From contig CP154955.1 of assembly GCA_039621445.1 (NCBI GenBank), positions 60,667,564 to 60,731,563 of the forward strand: a stretch of 64,000 bases of DNA, written 5' to 3'. This document shows positions 1-41,699 of this stretch, piece after piece. Under the pieces are notes generated by a model. The model ran no database searches. It worked only from the letters and a program-made list of their open reading frames with translations, and was not told the origin of the DNA. Position 1 is the first letter of the stretch, and each line of letters begins with the position of its first letter. Made by a program: the position numbers and the translations under genes. The stretch comes from Euglena gracilis (taxonomy: Eukaryota; Euglenida; Euglenophyceae; Euglenales).

Positions 1-207
1 GTATAAAATCAGCAATTACCAAACGCACCCACGTCGTATCATATCACAAGTAGAAGCAATGACGATGCTTGGTTTTCCATTTGGAAGGTTGACAACGCCG
101 AAATTGGGCATCCCGCATCAAGGCAATATCTTGGACTGATGCACGCACTCATTTGCACGCGTGCATGGACACATTCGGCAGGTTGATTCTCGCCCCTGGT
201 GGGACAG

Positions 208-31094
<30,887 letters not shown>

Positions 31095-31368
31095 CTCACA
31101 TGGACCTCCCACAACTCACCCACTGCCCACTGCGACGTTGGAAAACTCGCAGGAAACCTGCCCTGCCATCACTCCAACCTAACAACAACGTGCATTTGTG
31201 AAAGTTGACTGATGTGATGTTGTGTTTCAACGTGTTTTTAGTGGGTAAATCCCACCAATGAAAACACACGTACGATAGTTGGGTTAACCATTCCGCTTCC
31301 GGAATGATGGGTATGGGAATAACTCCACGGGCTTCATTCCAGAGAATTTTCTCAACCGCAAAGGCCTT

Positions 31369-32509
31369 GTGAAACTGAGGCCCCCCCTTCTCTCTCCGCC
31401 GTACCCTGACACCCAACCATACATGGCATTTGTGACATCCAAGGGTGTGTACCAATGGAAGGTACTTCTTATGGGTGTTAAGAATGGCCCAGCCATGTTT
31501 CAACGCATGATTCAATGTGTTTTACGCGACTTACCGTTTGCCATTGTGTACATTGATGATGTGCTGGTGGGAACACCACCACCATCCGCAAAGTCGAGCG
31601 AGGATATCCTCGTCACACACTTTCACCATGTTTTCGCAGTATTAACTGCTTTCAAAAACATGTGCTTTTCGCGAAAGGCGCGAAAATGCATTTGTTTCGG
31701 ATACTCATAAAATTTTGGGGTCACATCCTCAACAATGGTCAACGGAAAGCCGCTCCGAGTAAACTCGAACCCATTAAGAAATGGACCCCTGAGGTAATCA
31801 AAACGATTACTCACCTCAAAATTTTTTTGGGATTAGCCCAATATTACGCGATTTATGTGAAGGACTTCGCGAAAATTGCGGTGCCCCTCAACAAACAGCT
31901 CAAAAACCGGGCAGTTGACAACACCGAAGTCATTTGGGATGACCAAATGCGCGAGGCCCTTGAGAAAATCAAGGTTTTGCTTTTGGAGAATGTTGTCCTC
32001 GAATTTGCGGACCCGTACAAACCATATGTCCTGGAAGTCGACAGCAGCGATTACGCTGTTGGCGGAGTTCTTAGCCAGCAAAACGCGGCGAATGAACTCC
32101 GACCTGTGGCTTTCTCCAGCCGAAAGCCACAGGCGACGATGGTAAAGGTCAAGTCAAGTGGAGTATACGCGAGAAGGAAACCTACGCAATCGTGCTTATA
32201 CTCCAGAAATTTCGCAGCTGGGTCGCCAGCAGCCTCGTCCAGATCCTCGTCAAGACCGATCATGAGAGTCTCCAACACTGGTACAACGAGGATTTGAACA
32301 AGGCCATGTCATCGGTCGGAAGGCGATGCAGATGGCATGAGTTCTTGAGTGAGTTCAACCTTGTGTTTATTTATACCCCTGGTCACACACAAAAAGTAGC
32401 GGATCCGCTCAGTCGGGCCACTTGGTATTACCCTGGGAACCCGGATGAGGGAGACGCGACTTTTCATGGAAGTCAGGAAGCTGACGAATACCTACGCCGA
32501 AACGACGCT
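31369..32509 (+). pseudogene. Ty3/gypsy pol fragment: RT C-terminal half and RNase H
   Basis: Three successive frames give a gypsy RT (AFVTSKGVYQW, FQRMI, catalytic YIDDVLV), the connection domain (FLGLAQYYAIYVKDFAKIAVPL), and RNase H (EVDSSDYAVGG, KTDHESLQHWY, then VADPLSRATW near its end). Frameshifts lie near 31665-31690 and 32150-32190. The N-terminal RT half is missing: recognisable sequence starts near 31340, ~250 bases after the cullin stop. At 32510 the frame runs into an LTR (X1); the integrase half of what is probably the same element is at 47473-49061 on the other strand. Confidence 0.88.
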
Positions 32510-33145
32510 TGTGGGCGGCGGCGGCCTGAGCGCATGCGCACACAAAGTAGCGGAACCTCCGCTACTACCTGACCACCCCCTTTTTTGTATTTGCATTCCG
32601 CAGGCTCCCTTGTTTCCATGGATTCAATCTGATTTGTGCATTAGAATTCATTTGTCAAGTTCAATTGTTTAATTCAATCAAATTCAAAGATTTCAAAGAA
32701 ACCAAAGGAAACTGCCAAAGGAGAAATTACCTTCAAGGAGATCAAAGAAAACACCAAGGAATTGGCCTACCAGGAGCGCCCCAAGTCAATTTCAAATGCA
32801 GTTGCTGGATTTGGCTGGGCTAAGTGGCTATAAGGGTGGGAAGCACCCCCTGAAAACCCCTGGCACCCAGTCTTTTCCGCCCCCCCTCTGTCCCCCTCAA
32901 TTTCCCCCCTGCGAGGGCCCACCTAAGCGGCTCCGCAGACCCCCAGAGGCATCGCAGGAGGCACCCCCCTCCACTCCGCCGCCGGGAACACTAAAAAATG
33001 GACCCCATCCCATTCCAAGCACCCACGGAGCTTCCCAGGGTCTCCGTGGGGGCTGAGCCCACCCGCGCACCCCCCCTCGCCGGATCCGTGACCCGTGACC
33101 CACCCTGCCGGAACCCCAGCGAGACCAGGACCCCTCCTGGGAAAC
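32510..33145 (+). repeat. LTR, family X, copy X1
   Basis: Starts TGTGGGCGG and is followed directly by a primer-binding site. The 636 bases recur inverted at 49062-49695 with few differences (for example one CGG unit fewer). It interrupts the RNase H to integrase linker of a gypsy element. The 3' border (AAAC or AAACT) is uncertain by a base or so. Confidence 0.8.
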
Positions 33146-33157
33146 TGGTAGCAGAGG
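33146..33157 (+). other. Primer-binding site, initiator tRNA-Met type
   Basis: TGGTAGCAGAGG directly after the LTR is complementary to the 3' end of eukaryotic initiator tRNA-Met (CCTCTGCTACCA), the usual primer for LTR retrotransposons. This fixes family X as a plus-strand LTR element here. Confidence 0.8.
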
Positions 33158-33261
33158 CTTACAACCCTACCCCACACAACAATCCATTCCTCGCGGCCCA
33201 CTCTGAGGTGAACCTTCAGATCACCGGCCGAGGTCCAGCACTCGGCGACCCCACCCCAGCG

Positions 33262-34245
33262 ATGGCCGCAATCCCCTACGGGGGCCCCCCATCACATCTC
33301 CGTGGTAGCCCCCACGGGGATGCCCAATGCACAGCCCTAGCCCTGCTGTCCCCAAGTACAAATGATTTTGATCTCGATAGCCCTCGGGATCGAACCCCCA
33401 CCCCACGGAAAGGAAAGTCAACTGGAAATCCCCTTTCCCCCCCGTTCTCATCGCTCGATGAAGCCCCATCAGTGCTGCCTTCACCCTTCTCCCCCACCGA
33501 CTCCGACCCAAACCATCCCTCCATCTTCTCCATCCGTCCCCCACCCCCCTCCTCATACACCCCACATCCCCCATCCTTCAGCCCTCATCCCCCATCCTAC
33601 TCCTCCCCGACATCCGACGTCCCGGACCCAACCGACGGACCGCAGCCCCCCCAAGGGAGCCGAGACATGGGGCTGCGGACCCCGTTCTCCTCTGGGGCCA
33701 CTCCCCGGCCCCAGAAGGTGCCGAGACTCTCCCCAGAGGAAGGGGGAGCAGAGGAGACAGATGAGCAGGAGCAGTGGGAGGAACAACGGTGGGAACCTTG
33801 GGGGTCTGAAGGAGGATGGTGGCCTACCGAGGGTGAATACAAGCAGGACGAGGTGTTCAACGACATCAAGGCGATGGCGGCACAACAACAACAAGACATC
33901 GAGGTAGTCAAACGACAAATCACCGCGTGCGACACCGCAGTCAATCTCGTCCGCGAGCAAGCAACGTGTGCGTATGACGTTCCGATGCGATGCGCGGCAG
34001 AGACCACAACGCTGCACGAAGCCGCGAGTGCTGCGCAAACCGCGATCACACAGCACGAGGTTCGCTTCGCGATGGTGGAACGAGTGAGATGTCCAAGGGT
34101 TGAAGGAGCAGATCAAGACCGAGGCGGCATCATCATCATCCTCCGAGAGTGCAGCCATCGACACCGCGACAATGCACGCAATCAGCAAACACGATGCGCG
34201 AATCACCGTCGTCAAAAGCGAGGTCCAAATGGTGAAGGATTGTGA
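33262..34245 (+). CDS. gag-like ORF of family X (truncated)
   Basis: An open frame runs 32998-34245 across the LTR end; I choose the Met at 33262, downstream of the primer site, as the likelier start. The N-terminal part is Pro/Ser-rich, then an acidic/Trp segment (EEGGAEETDEQEQWEEQRWE) and a Gln-rich predicted coiled coil (IKAMAAQQQQDIEVVKRQI). Near 34100 the coding potential moves one frame to 34100-34250 (IKTEAASSSSSESAAIDT). No capsid, zinc knuckle or pol follows; at ~34250 the sequence changes to non-coding DNA. Identification as gag rests on position after LTR and PBS. Confidence 0.5.
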   Translation: MAAIPYGGPPSHLRGSPHGDAQCTALALLSPSTNDFDLDSPRDRTPTPRKGKSTGNPLSPPFSSLDEAPSVLPSPFSPTDSDPNHPSIFSIRPPPPSSYTPHPPSFSPHPPSYSSPTSDVPDPTDGPQPPQGSRDMGLRTPFSSGATPRPQKVPRLSPEEGGAEETDEQEQWEEQRWEPWGSEGGWWPTEGEYKQDEVFNDIKAMAAQQQQDIEVVKRQITACDTAVNLVREQATCAYDVPMRCAAETTTLHEAASAAQTAITQHEVRFAMVERVRCPRVEGADQDRGGIIIILRECSHRHRDNARNQQTRCANHRRQKRGPNGEGL

Positions 34246-34249
34246 AACA

Positions 34250-34920
34250 ATCAAAAATGATTGGCATCCCTTTCTGCTGAGGTCCTTCAGCCCAGGTTTT
34301 ATGACAGTTTTGCTGCCCAGCCCCTTTTCAACCAACCCCCCATGCCAACCATGATGCTGAACCCCAAAGGCGACCTTCCAAAAAAGTCACAAAAAAGCTG
34401 GGTAAAGCCCAAAAATTGGGTTTTGGGGGGTTTAACCTCATTTTTGGGGGGGAAAAAATCCAATCGGCCTGCGTCTGGGCCTTTTTTCCAGAGAGATTGC
34501 AGGTGGGAGGCAGCTGGTTTTTTGTATTTTCTCCAAACATCCCGGAGTTTCTGGATGTGGCATTTCTAGAAGGGAAAATTTTCCCCCAAGTGTGCGGGGC
34601 GTTAGGTCCGGGGCACACTCCTGATGCTACCTTTCCCAACCCCAATACCTTCTTAGCCTGACTCGCTTCAAACTGGGGATAGCACCTTTTCCGCATGAAA
34701 CCTGCTGCCCCGCGTCTTTTTTTTAAAAAAGGCACCGCGGGCTTTGCACTTTGCCATTGTGAGGACACCTCGGGCTCCGCACTTTGCCCTTCTGAGGCCA
34801 TGCCTTGCTCGCCGGCGGTCTTTTGTTTGATTTCGACGCGTTGGGTTAGGAGTCACCGCTCAGTGCCTTTGTCGCCGGAGTTGGCTGACTCCTAAATTAC
34901 CCTTCGACACCCAGAAGGGA
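34250..34920. other. No gene recognised
   Basis: Moderately AT-rich, with T/A runs. Two near copies of a short phrase containing GGGCTCCGCACTTTGCC/GGGCTTTGCACTTTGCC lie at 34738 and 34770. I see no convincing coding region. Confidence 0.5.
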
Positions 34921-34929
34921 AGAGAACAC

Positions 34930-35337
34930 CTCAGCTCAAGGCTACGAAATCACAAAAGAAAGTCAAATTCGAATTCTCGAACGGGAAGCACCAGCTGAAT
35001 ATCAAACTTCAAACAAAGTTTGATACTGCTGACTTCAATGAAAGATGGATTGGGGAAGACATTGGTATTACGACGAGAAGCAGCAGTGGCCGCAGCAGCT
35101 GGAGAACCTGGAGATGCGGACAGGCCGTGGCAAGCTGTGGTCACCCCTTCCCAACCCCTCTCAGAAATTTCACCCCCCCCCAGCGACCACAGCCCTTGGC
35201 AGACAGTGGCCAAGAAGTCCAGAAAGGGGAAGGGACCAATGGCCCCAGGCCTTCCAAGGCCCAGCTGTGCACCAGGCAGCCATTCCGCCATGGCACTGTG
35301 TACCACATACAATGGGCTACGGCCTACAAGCTGGCAA
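34930..35337 (+). pseudogene. Unrecognised coding region split by the LTR element at 35338
   Basis: Plus-strand frames look coding although shifted twice: KKVKFEFSNGKHQLNIKL (about 34960-35010), SPWQTVAKKSRKGKG (about 35195-35240) and YHIQWATAYKLA (about 35300-35337). If the LTR element and one GCAA copy are removed, the last frame continues at 45125 with MAGLYTVISEVAKA and a stop. No domain is recognised; the WQTVxKKxRK phrase is common in retroelement ORF1/gag proteins, which is only a hint. Confidence 0.45.
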
Positions 35338-35849
35338 TGAAAACCCTTTCTTGGTTCGATATTTTTGCGGATCCTTCGGCCTCGGCTTTTTCTTGAGGCG
35401 GCCGCCGGGCTTCGAAGCCAAACTTTTCAGTGTTTTCTTTTTTGTCCTTGGGCTTTTTCCCTTGATCATTGAAATTCATTTTTTTTTCAATTCTGGTATC
35501 TTGCATGCACAAACAATTTGTTTTTTTTTGTAGTATTCACAAGTGCATTGGTGGGGATAAGAACCCTGTGTGTGAGATTGGGTTTGGAATTGGTGGGTTC
35601 GAGCGGGGACTTTCTTAGGTTAATTAGGGAAAATGGGCAGATCCTACTGTGGAAATTTGGTCGGCCGGTCTTGAAAATTTCAAAGAATCGGCCGTGCAAG
35701 GTCAAAAATTGAGTTCAGGCCTTCAAGCCGAACCATAAGAACCTTTCCCCTAGGTTAAATTCGACTGAAAACCAAAAAATGGTATTTCAGTGATTTTCGG
35801 CCCCACTCAGGTAAATTTTTGCCAATTTTTGGGTTAGGACCCCTTTACA
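35338..35849 (-). repeat. 3' LTR of element E
   Basis: 512 bases, TG...CA, paired with 44609-45120. Differences from the partner: G/A, G/A, C/A, A/G and T/C (about 99 percent identity), implying recent insertion. Confidence 0.92.
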
Positions 35850-35862
35850 CTCCCCCACTTAG
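35850..35862 (-). other. Polypurine tract of element E
   Basis: The minus strand reads CTAAGTGGGGGAG directly before the 3' LTR, a purine run of the type that primes plus-strand synthesis. Confidence 0.65.
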
Positions 35863-36700
35863 AAAAATCTCGGGGAGATTTTAAAAAACGTAAGTAAAAA
35901 AGAAGGGGTCCGCACAAAAGAAACAATTTGGTTTGCGAAAAAGTGAAGTTGTTTGTGTGCGGTTGGTAAGAGCGAGAGGGGGGGGGGGCAGCCCAAAAGG
36001 CCACCCCGCGAAAGTAACGGCAGGGGGGGGGGGGGCAGCCCAAAGGGCCACCGCACCCCGTGGGGAGACGGTGCAACGGTGCAACGCAAAGTGGCGCAAC
36101 GGTGCGGATCACGGTGCGTAGCAACGGTGCGGTGCCGCCGCCTCCCGCCGCCTCACGCCGCGCTCCTTCACCGCCACGGCCCACGGCGCGTGTGTGTTGT
36201 CGTGTGTTCACACTCACAATATGGTATGCGGTTTTTTATCCCAAACACCACACGACACTCATGCTTAGTATGACACTTTGCGGGCACCCAAGGCGGGTCG
36301 GGTTGCAACTACGAAAGTTGCACGCCGAGCCACAATGGGGCCTAGGCATGGTTTCGCGTTTCCAACTCTTGCGAACCATTTTTTGACCAACCGTCATTCA
36401 AGAAATCTGATTCTTAGGCTTCAGGTTTTTTTTTGTTGTTAGGCCAGCTTTCCGTTAGGGATTCTTTCTCTTTAGGAGCAAAATCCTTTTTTTTCTTTGG
36501 TTGGGCCCTTTTTTGTTGGGGTTTTTGCTTAGTCCCTTTTTAAGGAGCAAATTACCCTTTTTTTTTTGAATGTTGCGCGCTTTTTTGTTGGGGGGGATTG
36601 TTGAATTTCGTGAACTGTTGCTTGTCGCGACCAAACAACAAAAATCAGAATCAACGAAAACAACCCCGCAAACCGCGGGATTGGTTCCCCGCAATGTCAA
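35863..36700. other. Untranslated-like 3' region of element E
   Basis: No convincing ORF. Two near copies of a G-run followed by GCAGCCCAAA(A)GGCCACC lie at 35985 and 36030, then a GCGCAACGGTGC-type repeat (36070-36130) and T-runs. A possible 3' UTR of the element. Confidence 0.45.
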
Positions 36701-36955
36701 TTCATCACTCTTCCCACAAACGTAACGGGAATGTGACTTACGGCCGTTTTTGTGGGGGGGGGGTCACATCAACCCGTGCCCTCCCGGGCCATCTCTCAAA
36801 TCTTGGCCCAAAATTTTCGCCCCTTAGAGAGAAAATGCGCTTGGAAAATCTGTCCACCTTTTGCTTTTCAAAAAGCAAATCCAAATCTGTGAAATTCTCA
36901 CCTCCTTGCCATTCCAAAAATTGTTCCTCCGAACCCAAAATTCCTTGGGGGGTAG

Positions 36956-37489
36956 CTACGGGAGCCTCACCGACAAAATCGTCGGCCATGTCCCATGCCT
37001 GGGCAAATTCTGCACACCGTCCTTTACGGGGGGGTTGGGCTCCACCTCCTCTCCGTAAATAACACCTTTAAATCCCCTGAAATTATGTCGGTACAACACA
37101 TCGACTTTTCGTTGGAACGCCCCCCACTCACTCGCCTCCGAATGAGTGGGGCTCATCCCCATTTTGTTCCTTCCAACTTTATTCCTTTCTTCCACACAAC
37201 ACAACCCGAATGAATGAATAAATTCCACCTCCCACACTTGCCCAATAAAAACGTCAGATTTTGTGCGTTGGGTAAAATCGGCAGACTCAAAATTTTCACT
37301 GGTCGACCGTTCAACCCATTTTTTCTTCTCTTTCCCCAAACGGGCGGAAGAAAATTGAAATAATTCACTTTTTTGCACTTGGGAAAATTGAGGGGGTGCA
37401 AAATGCGTTTCAACCCTCCCCTCTTCCTTTTCCACCTGAAAATTATCCACTTCCACCACCGTTCCCCAAAATCTGGGGTTCATCCAAAT
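36956..37489 (-). CDS. Downstream extension after an in-frame TAG, element E
   Basis: Same frame as the ORF 37490-38905 and separated from it by a single TAG (37490-37492). The first Met is six bases past the stop. Sequence such as ENFESADFTQRTKSDVFIGQ is unrecognised. Near 36985 the coding potential shifts frame into 36738-36989 (MADDFVGEAPVATPQGILGS). Could be read-through product, a separate ORF or decayed sequence. Confidence 0.4.
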   Translation of the reverse strand: MWMNPRFWGTVVEVDNFQVEKEEGRVETHFAPPQFSQVQKSELFQFSSARLGKEKKKWVERSTSENFESADFTQRTKSDVFIGQVWEVEFIHSFGLCCVEERNKVGRNKMGMSPTHSEASEWGAFQRKVDVLYRHNFRGFKGVIYGEEVEPNPPVKDGVQNLPRHGTWPTILSVRLP

Positions 37490-38905
37490 CTAAAATTCCT
37501 TTTCGTCATGGGTCATTCGTGAGGGGGTACCTTGGGGGACCAACACCAAACCCTCCCCCTTTGGAATATGCCTTTCCTTTTTCCTGTCAACCTGAAAAAC
37601 GACCAAATCTGGGACTCGGTATTTTTTATGTGACGTCCCACCAAAAATGTTTCCACCAAAGCGGTGAAAATGTCCTTTGGACCCGGGGATGGTGTACTTG
37701 CACCAAAAACCCGGACACAAACGGTTTGAAAAACCCTCCACCATTCCCCAAATACGAGTGGGCTTTTTGTAGTCAAAAGGACTACATTGACAAAAATCAA
37801 CTTTCAAAAAAATCAGCCCTTTCAAAAATTCACGGTCCTTCATGAGGCCGTTTCGGGGAATTTTAATAAAAATTCTGGGGGGCTGTAAAAATTGGGTGTT
37901 GGAAAGTGTCATTTTTGTGTGAGAATCGGCATACTCCAAATTTCTTTCACACATGGTGGGGTCTTGACCATATTTCTTTTTAGGCAAGGATGCAAAAGTC
38001 AAGTCCACCCCCCATCCAGATTTTGTTCCCGTAAAAAGCTTCAAAACCTTTGGTACTTTTGACCCAAAAATTCGCTGGACTTTGTCCACAAAAGTGTTTG
38101 ACTGTGGCGCAAATATTTTCCGAAACAAATTTTGCGCTGGGGGCACTTGAATAAAAGTGCTGCCCCTGAACCGTTGGCCACCACTTTTTCCTTGGGCAGT
38201 TTCCCAACCTTTGTCATTAAAATTGGTCGTCCCGCCCCCCTTGCCTCGTCCTCCCCCCCCCCCATGGGCATGGGGCCCAAAACTGGGTGCGGGGGGAGCT
38301 TGATTTGCATCCGGAATTTTTGTCCAACAGTTTGAGGCATTATTCCCAACCTTAACACAACACTTACACGGTGCTCTGATTACCCAGGTTGTGTGGTTGG
38401 GGTTTGGGAGCGGTGCTTCTTTCACCTCTGAAGAATTTTTTGACAACGCCCCCCCTTCTTGAGGATTTCTGATGAAATTCTGAGAAAAATTCTCGTTTCG
38501 CGTTTTCTGAATGCATGTGGTCACCCCCAACCAAACGGGGGGTTGACTCATTTCAGGGGGGGGCACCTTGCCCTTTAAATTCCATCCCCCCTCCGTTTGT
38601 TCAAGACATCCATGTGTCATTCCCATGATTTGAATGGGGGGGAAATGAAAATCGCTGGGGGAAAACAGCAATTTTTGTCCAATTGACCACCCATTGAGTG
38701 AAAGAAGCGAAATTTTGTCCCTTGCCAACTCCTTTCCGGTTTCTTCCTCATTCGAGATATTTTGAATTTTTCGATTTTTTTGACCCCAAAAAGGCCCTGC
38801 AAATTCCCCGGAAAAAAAAAGGTAGACAACTTTTTTGCTCGGGCCATATCTCGGAACTGGCGGAGAGTTACGGGTAACCGAAGGGCTCTGGAGAAACTAT
38901 GGAAC
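37490..38905 (-). CDS. Zinc-knuckle-like ORF of element E
   Basis: Open for about 470 codons on the minus strand; the first Met in the conserved part is not certain (candidate at 38728). It contains CKCCVKVGNNASNC, which fits the retroviral-type knuckle C-x2-C-x4-H-x4-C except that the His position is Asn. A Gly-rich basic stretch (GGGGGRGKGGG) follows, as in nucleocapsid regions. The rest (for example FLKGLIFLKVDFCQCSPFDY) matches nothing I know. A structural/nucleic-acid-binding protein is inferred; no protease or polymerase motif is seen. Confidence 0.5.
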
Positions 38906-39112
38906 GTCTCCTAACCTATAGGCTATTCACTTTGGGGGCCCGAAAATCCAATCACATCGATAATCCTCGGGTGTCCGGACCTACCAAGGGGGGGGAATGG
39001 GGGGCGGGGGGGTGCGGGGGGTCCTACCCTCCCCCGTCGCCGGGGTGGTAAGGTTCGCTCTTACTCTAAAGAGATAAGAGCTCAGCGACCCCACCAAACC
39101 ATACCTGACCCT

Positions 39113-40430
39113 GTGCCACGACGTCTTGTGGAGGGAAACCCTCCCCCGACGTGTGACACCGCCCGAAGCGCTTGTCCGCGGGAAGCCGCGGCAGCGCCTC
39201 GTGCGGCGCCAGTACCTCCGGTTCGGGATGAACCCGTTAACTCGTGGACTGGCCGGCCGTTCGAGTCCGAGGAGGAGCGTCAACAGTATGAATATGCTGT
39301 GACGATCCAACGACAAATCGCACGTCGCCCCGCTGTTTCCGTCGGCCAGGGATACCCTGCCCGGGCGGAAATGACCAGAGAAGAGCACCAGCAGTATGAT
39401 GCTGCTGTGTCGGCTCTCACAGGAGTCCCAGCTCATCACGATCAAGTCAGCCAGCACGACAGCAGGACGTTGCTGTGGCGGAAGCGCCATCAGCACGACC
39501 CCCAAGCTCTGCCGCCGGCAAGCGTGACCGTGGCCCGGAAAATCTGACGCCACAGCCACAGCGCCGCTCGCCGAGGTCGGAAAATCTGCCCGCGGCGATG
39601 CACGTCGACGCCGAGGAGGAAACTCCTCCAGCGCCAGACGTGACGACAGAACGGGCGCGTCGGGAAACCCGACCACCCCCAGTCGCGCCGGTTTACTCGA
39701 ATCCTGGTGACGCTGAGCAGGAATTTGGTCGAACGCCAAGCACGGAATCCGTGACTTACCCTGTGTTTACACCAGAAGACCCAGAATACTGGGAATACAT
39801 TAACCCAGATTACTTGGCGACATTCGAACGGCTGTCTAATACGAAGGGTAAGGGTAAAGGCAAAGGCAAGGGTAAGGTGAAAGGAAAAGGCCAGGAGAAA
39901 GGTGGAAAAGCCCCACCTGGCAAAGGCGGGAAAGCCGCCTGGCCAGCTCCAGGCAAAGGCGGAAAATCTGCCGGACCCCCAGCAGGCAAGGGCGGAAAAG
40001 CCGCCGAACCTTCGAAAACGAAAAATGATGACGTTGCTGTGGTATTCACCTACCTTCAGGAGATCTGGCCGAAAATCGACGAAGATCTCCAGCAGTTTAC
40101 ACACGCAAGCAACGTGATCCACCGACCACCGGATGCGGTGCTCGAAGTGGTGCAGAATCGTATGTACGATCACTGCAAAAGATTTTTCTACAGTTCCGAA
40201 CTTCATGCGTTTGAGGGATACCCTCATTCGGATGAAGTTGTCCTGGATCGGATGTCCGGTTTCTGGAGCTGTGGTTCTGGTTGGGATACCCTGCCAGAAC
40301 TTCGGCATCTTTACCGACCGAAACGGTCAGACGTATGCTGACTGTTTGGGAAGATGTCCTGACGACGAAACGTTCGTAGCACAGTTGAAGGAAATCTTCA
40401 ACCACATGTATTCTGTCGGAGCACTGGGAA
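39113..40430 (+). pseudogene. Opposite-strand ORF inside element E, ending at telomeric repeats
   Basis: Three plus-strand frames read as one protein with shifts near 39430 and 40285: PFESEEERQQYEYAVTIQRQ; then VFTPEDPEYWEYINPDYLAT and a Lys/Gly array (GKGKGKGKGKVKGKG, repeated GKGGK); then FGIFTDRNGQTYADCLGRCP to FNHMYSVGALG, where (TTAGGG)n begins. High GC3 unlike the surrounding minus-strand ORFs. The N-terminal part is Pro/Arg-rich. Resembles gag-type polyproteins of protist retroelements (charged, Gly/Lys nucleocapsid-like array) but has no diagnostic domain. Confidence 0.5.
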
Positions 40431-40475
40431 GGGTTAGGGTTAGGGTTAGGGTTAGGGTTAGGGTTAGGGTTAGGG
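40431..40475 (+). repeat. Interstitial telomeric repeat, 7.5 x TTAGGG
   Basis: GGG followed by seven perfect TTAGGG units, no degeneration. The G-rich strand points right. It ends the coding frame on its left and directly adjoins GAAGCTCAAAACTGGG on its right, a segment duplicated at ~41966. Confidence 0.97.
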
Positions 40476-40477
40476 TT

Positions 40478-40533
40478 GAAGCTCAAAACTGGGATTTCGA
40501 AGGGAATTCAGTGAAAAGTGACACTCAGGAAAC
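40478..40533 (+). repeat. 55-bp duplicate of 41966-42022
   Basis: GAAGCTCAAAACTGGGATTT and the following ~36 bases match 41966-42022 with two or three changes. The right-hand copy lies within the gag-like region of element E; this one lies at the telomeric-repeat junction. Confidence 0.85.
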
Positions 40534-41400
40534 TCAAGGTATTCATGGTTTGCCAAGGCATGGGGGTCAAGTATCAGTGAATGGTTCACCGAAAAGGACA
40601 TTCAAGATTGTGATGCAAGCAATGCTGGCAGATTTGGGCAGAAGGGATGGAAAAAGAAGAGTTCAGTGAGAGTTCAATGTGGCAGATGCCTGGGGCATCG
40701 TGGTGCAGGGTTGCCCCAGCCCAGCTGGAATGGAGAAGGGAACCCAGCTGTCAATTGAGGAAGGCCAAGATGGGCAAGCAATTGGCTGTTCAATGCAGCA
40801 AATCTGCTGGGAATGTGGCTGTCTAGCCCCTGTGCAGCAGCCCTCCCAAATGCCTTAAATTTCCCCCCTCTGTGTGACATGTGCAGTGGTTGTGTAGCAC
40901 CCAGCGCAGCAGCCCTCCATGTGCCTTCTGGATGGATTTTGGTGGGTCCATGGGTTTAATTCCCCAAGCCAGTGGCAGTTTCACCAGAGATGTGTTTTGG
41001 ATTTTGTGGTCACTTTGCAGCAGTGGTGCACTCCAGGTGCCGAGTCAGCATCCAGCAAAGTGGCAACAAAAATTCACTCAAATGGGGAATCCTGAGCATT
41101 GTCGGGCCGCTCCAAGGGGGTCAATCAGTGACTCTGGGTCGACATTTGCAAGGGTGAACCCTGTGCATAATTGTTGGGTTGGTGGTGGTGTTGGCTGTGT
41201 CAATTCAGCCCCCCCCCCCACAGGCAGGCTGCTGCCTGAAGGAGAGCAGGCGGTGTGAACTTTATGTTAACTGCCACCCTTCCCAACAAGGCTTCCCATT
41301 GGGCCACATTGGAATGGATTTGAGATCTGGAATGTGCAGGATGTTGGTCTGGGTGTGATGGCGGTGTAGACTAACGGTTGCCTGCCCCCCCATGTCCATC
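40534..41400. other. No gene recognised
   Basis: Between the telomeric repeat and the gag region of element E. Contains the 'CAGCAGCCCTCC.A.TGCC' phrase twice in inverted arrangement (40840 and 40910). No convincing ORF. Confidence 0.4.
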
Positions 41401-41699
41401 ATTCATGTGATTTGGAAATGCATCGACGTCATGTTCAACATGTTCTGGGATGCCTGGCTGTGGCGTTGGCGGTGCGACCTCCGTTGCCTGCCCCCCTGCC
41501 CTCCCCCCTGGACACTCGTGGACCATGGTGCAGAACTCGATCGACAACAATTCGCATTGGATTTGTGTTGTGAAGAATTTTGAGTAATTCATGCGATTTG
41601 TACCATTTCTGACCACAATTGACAACATTGCTGCACAATTTTGGGGAAAAAGTGCCATGATTTTGGGACATGACCGCCAAAAAATACAAAAACGGGCCG

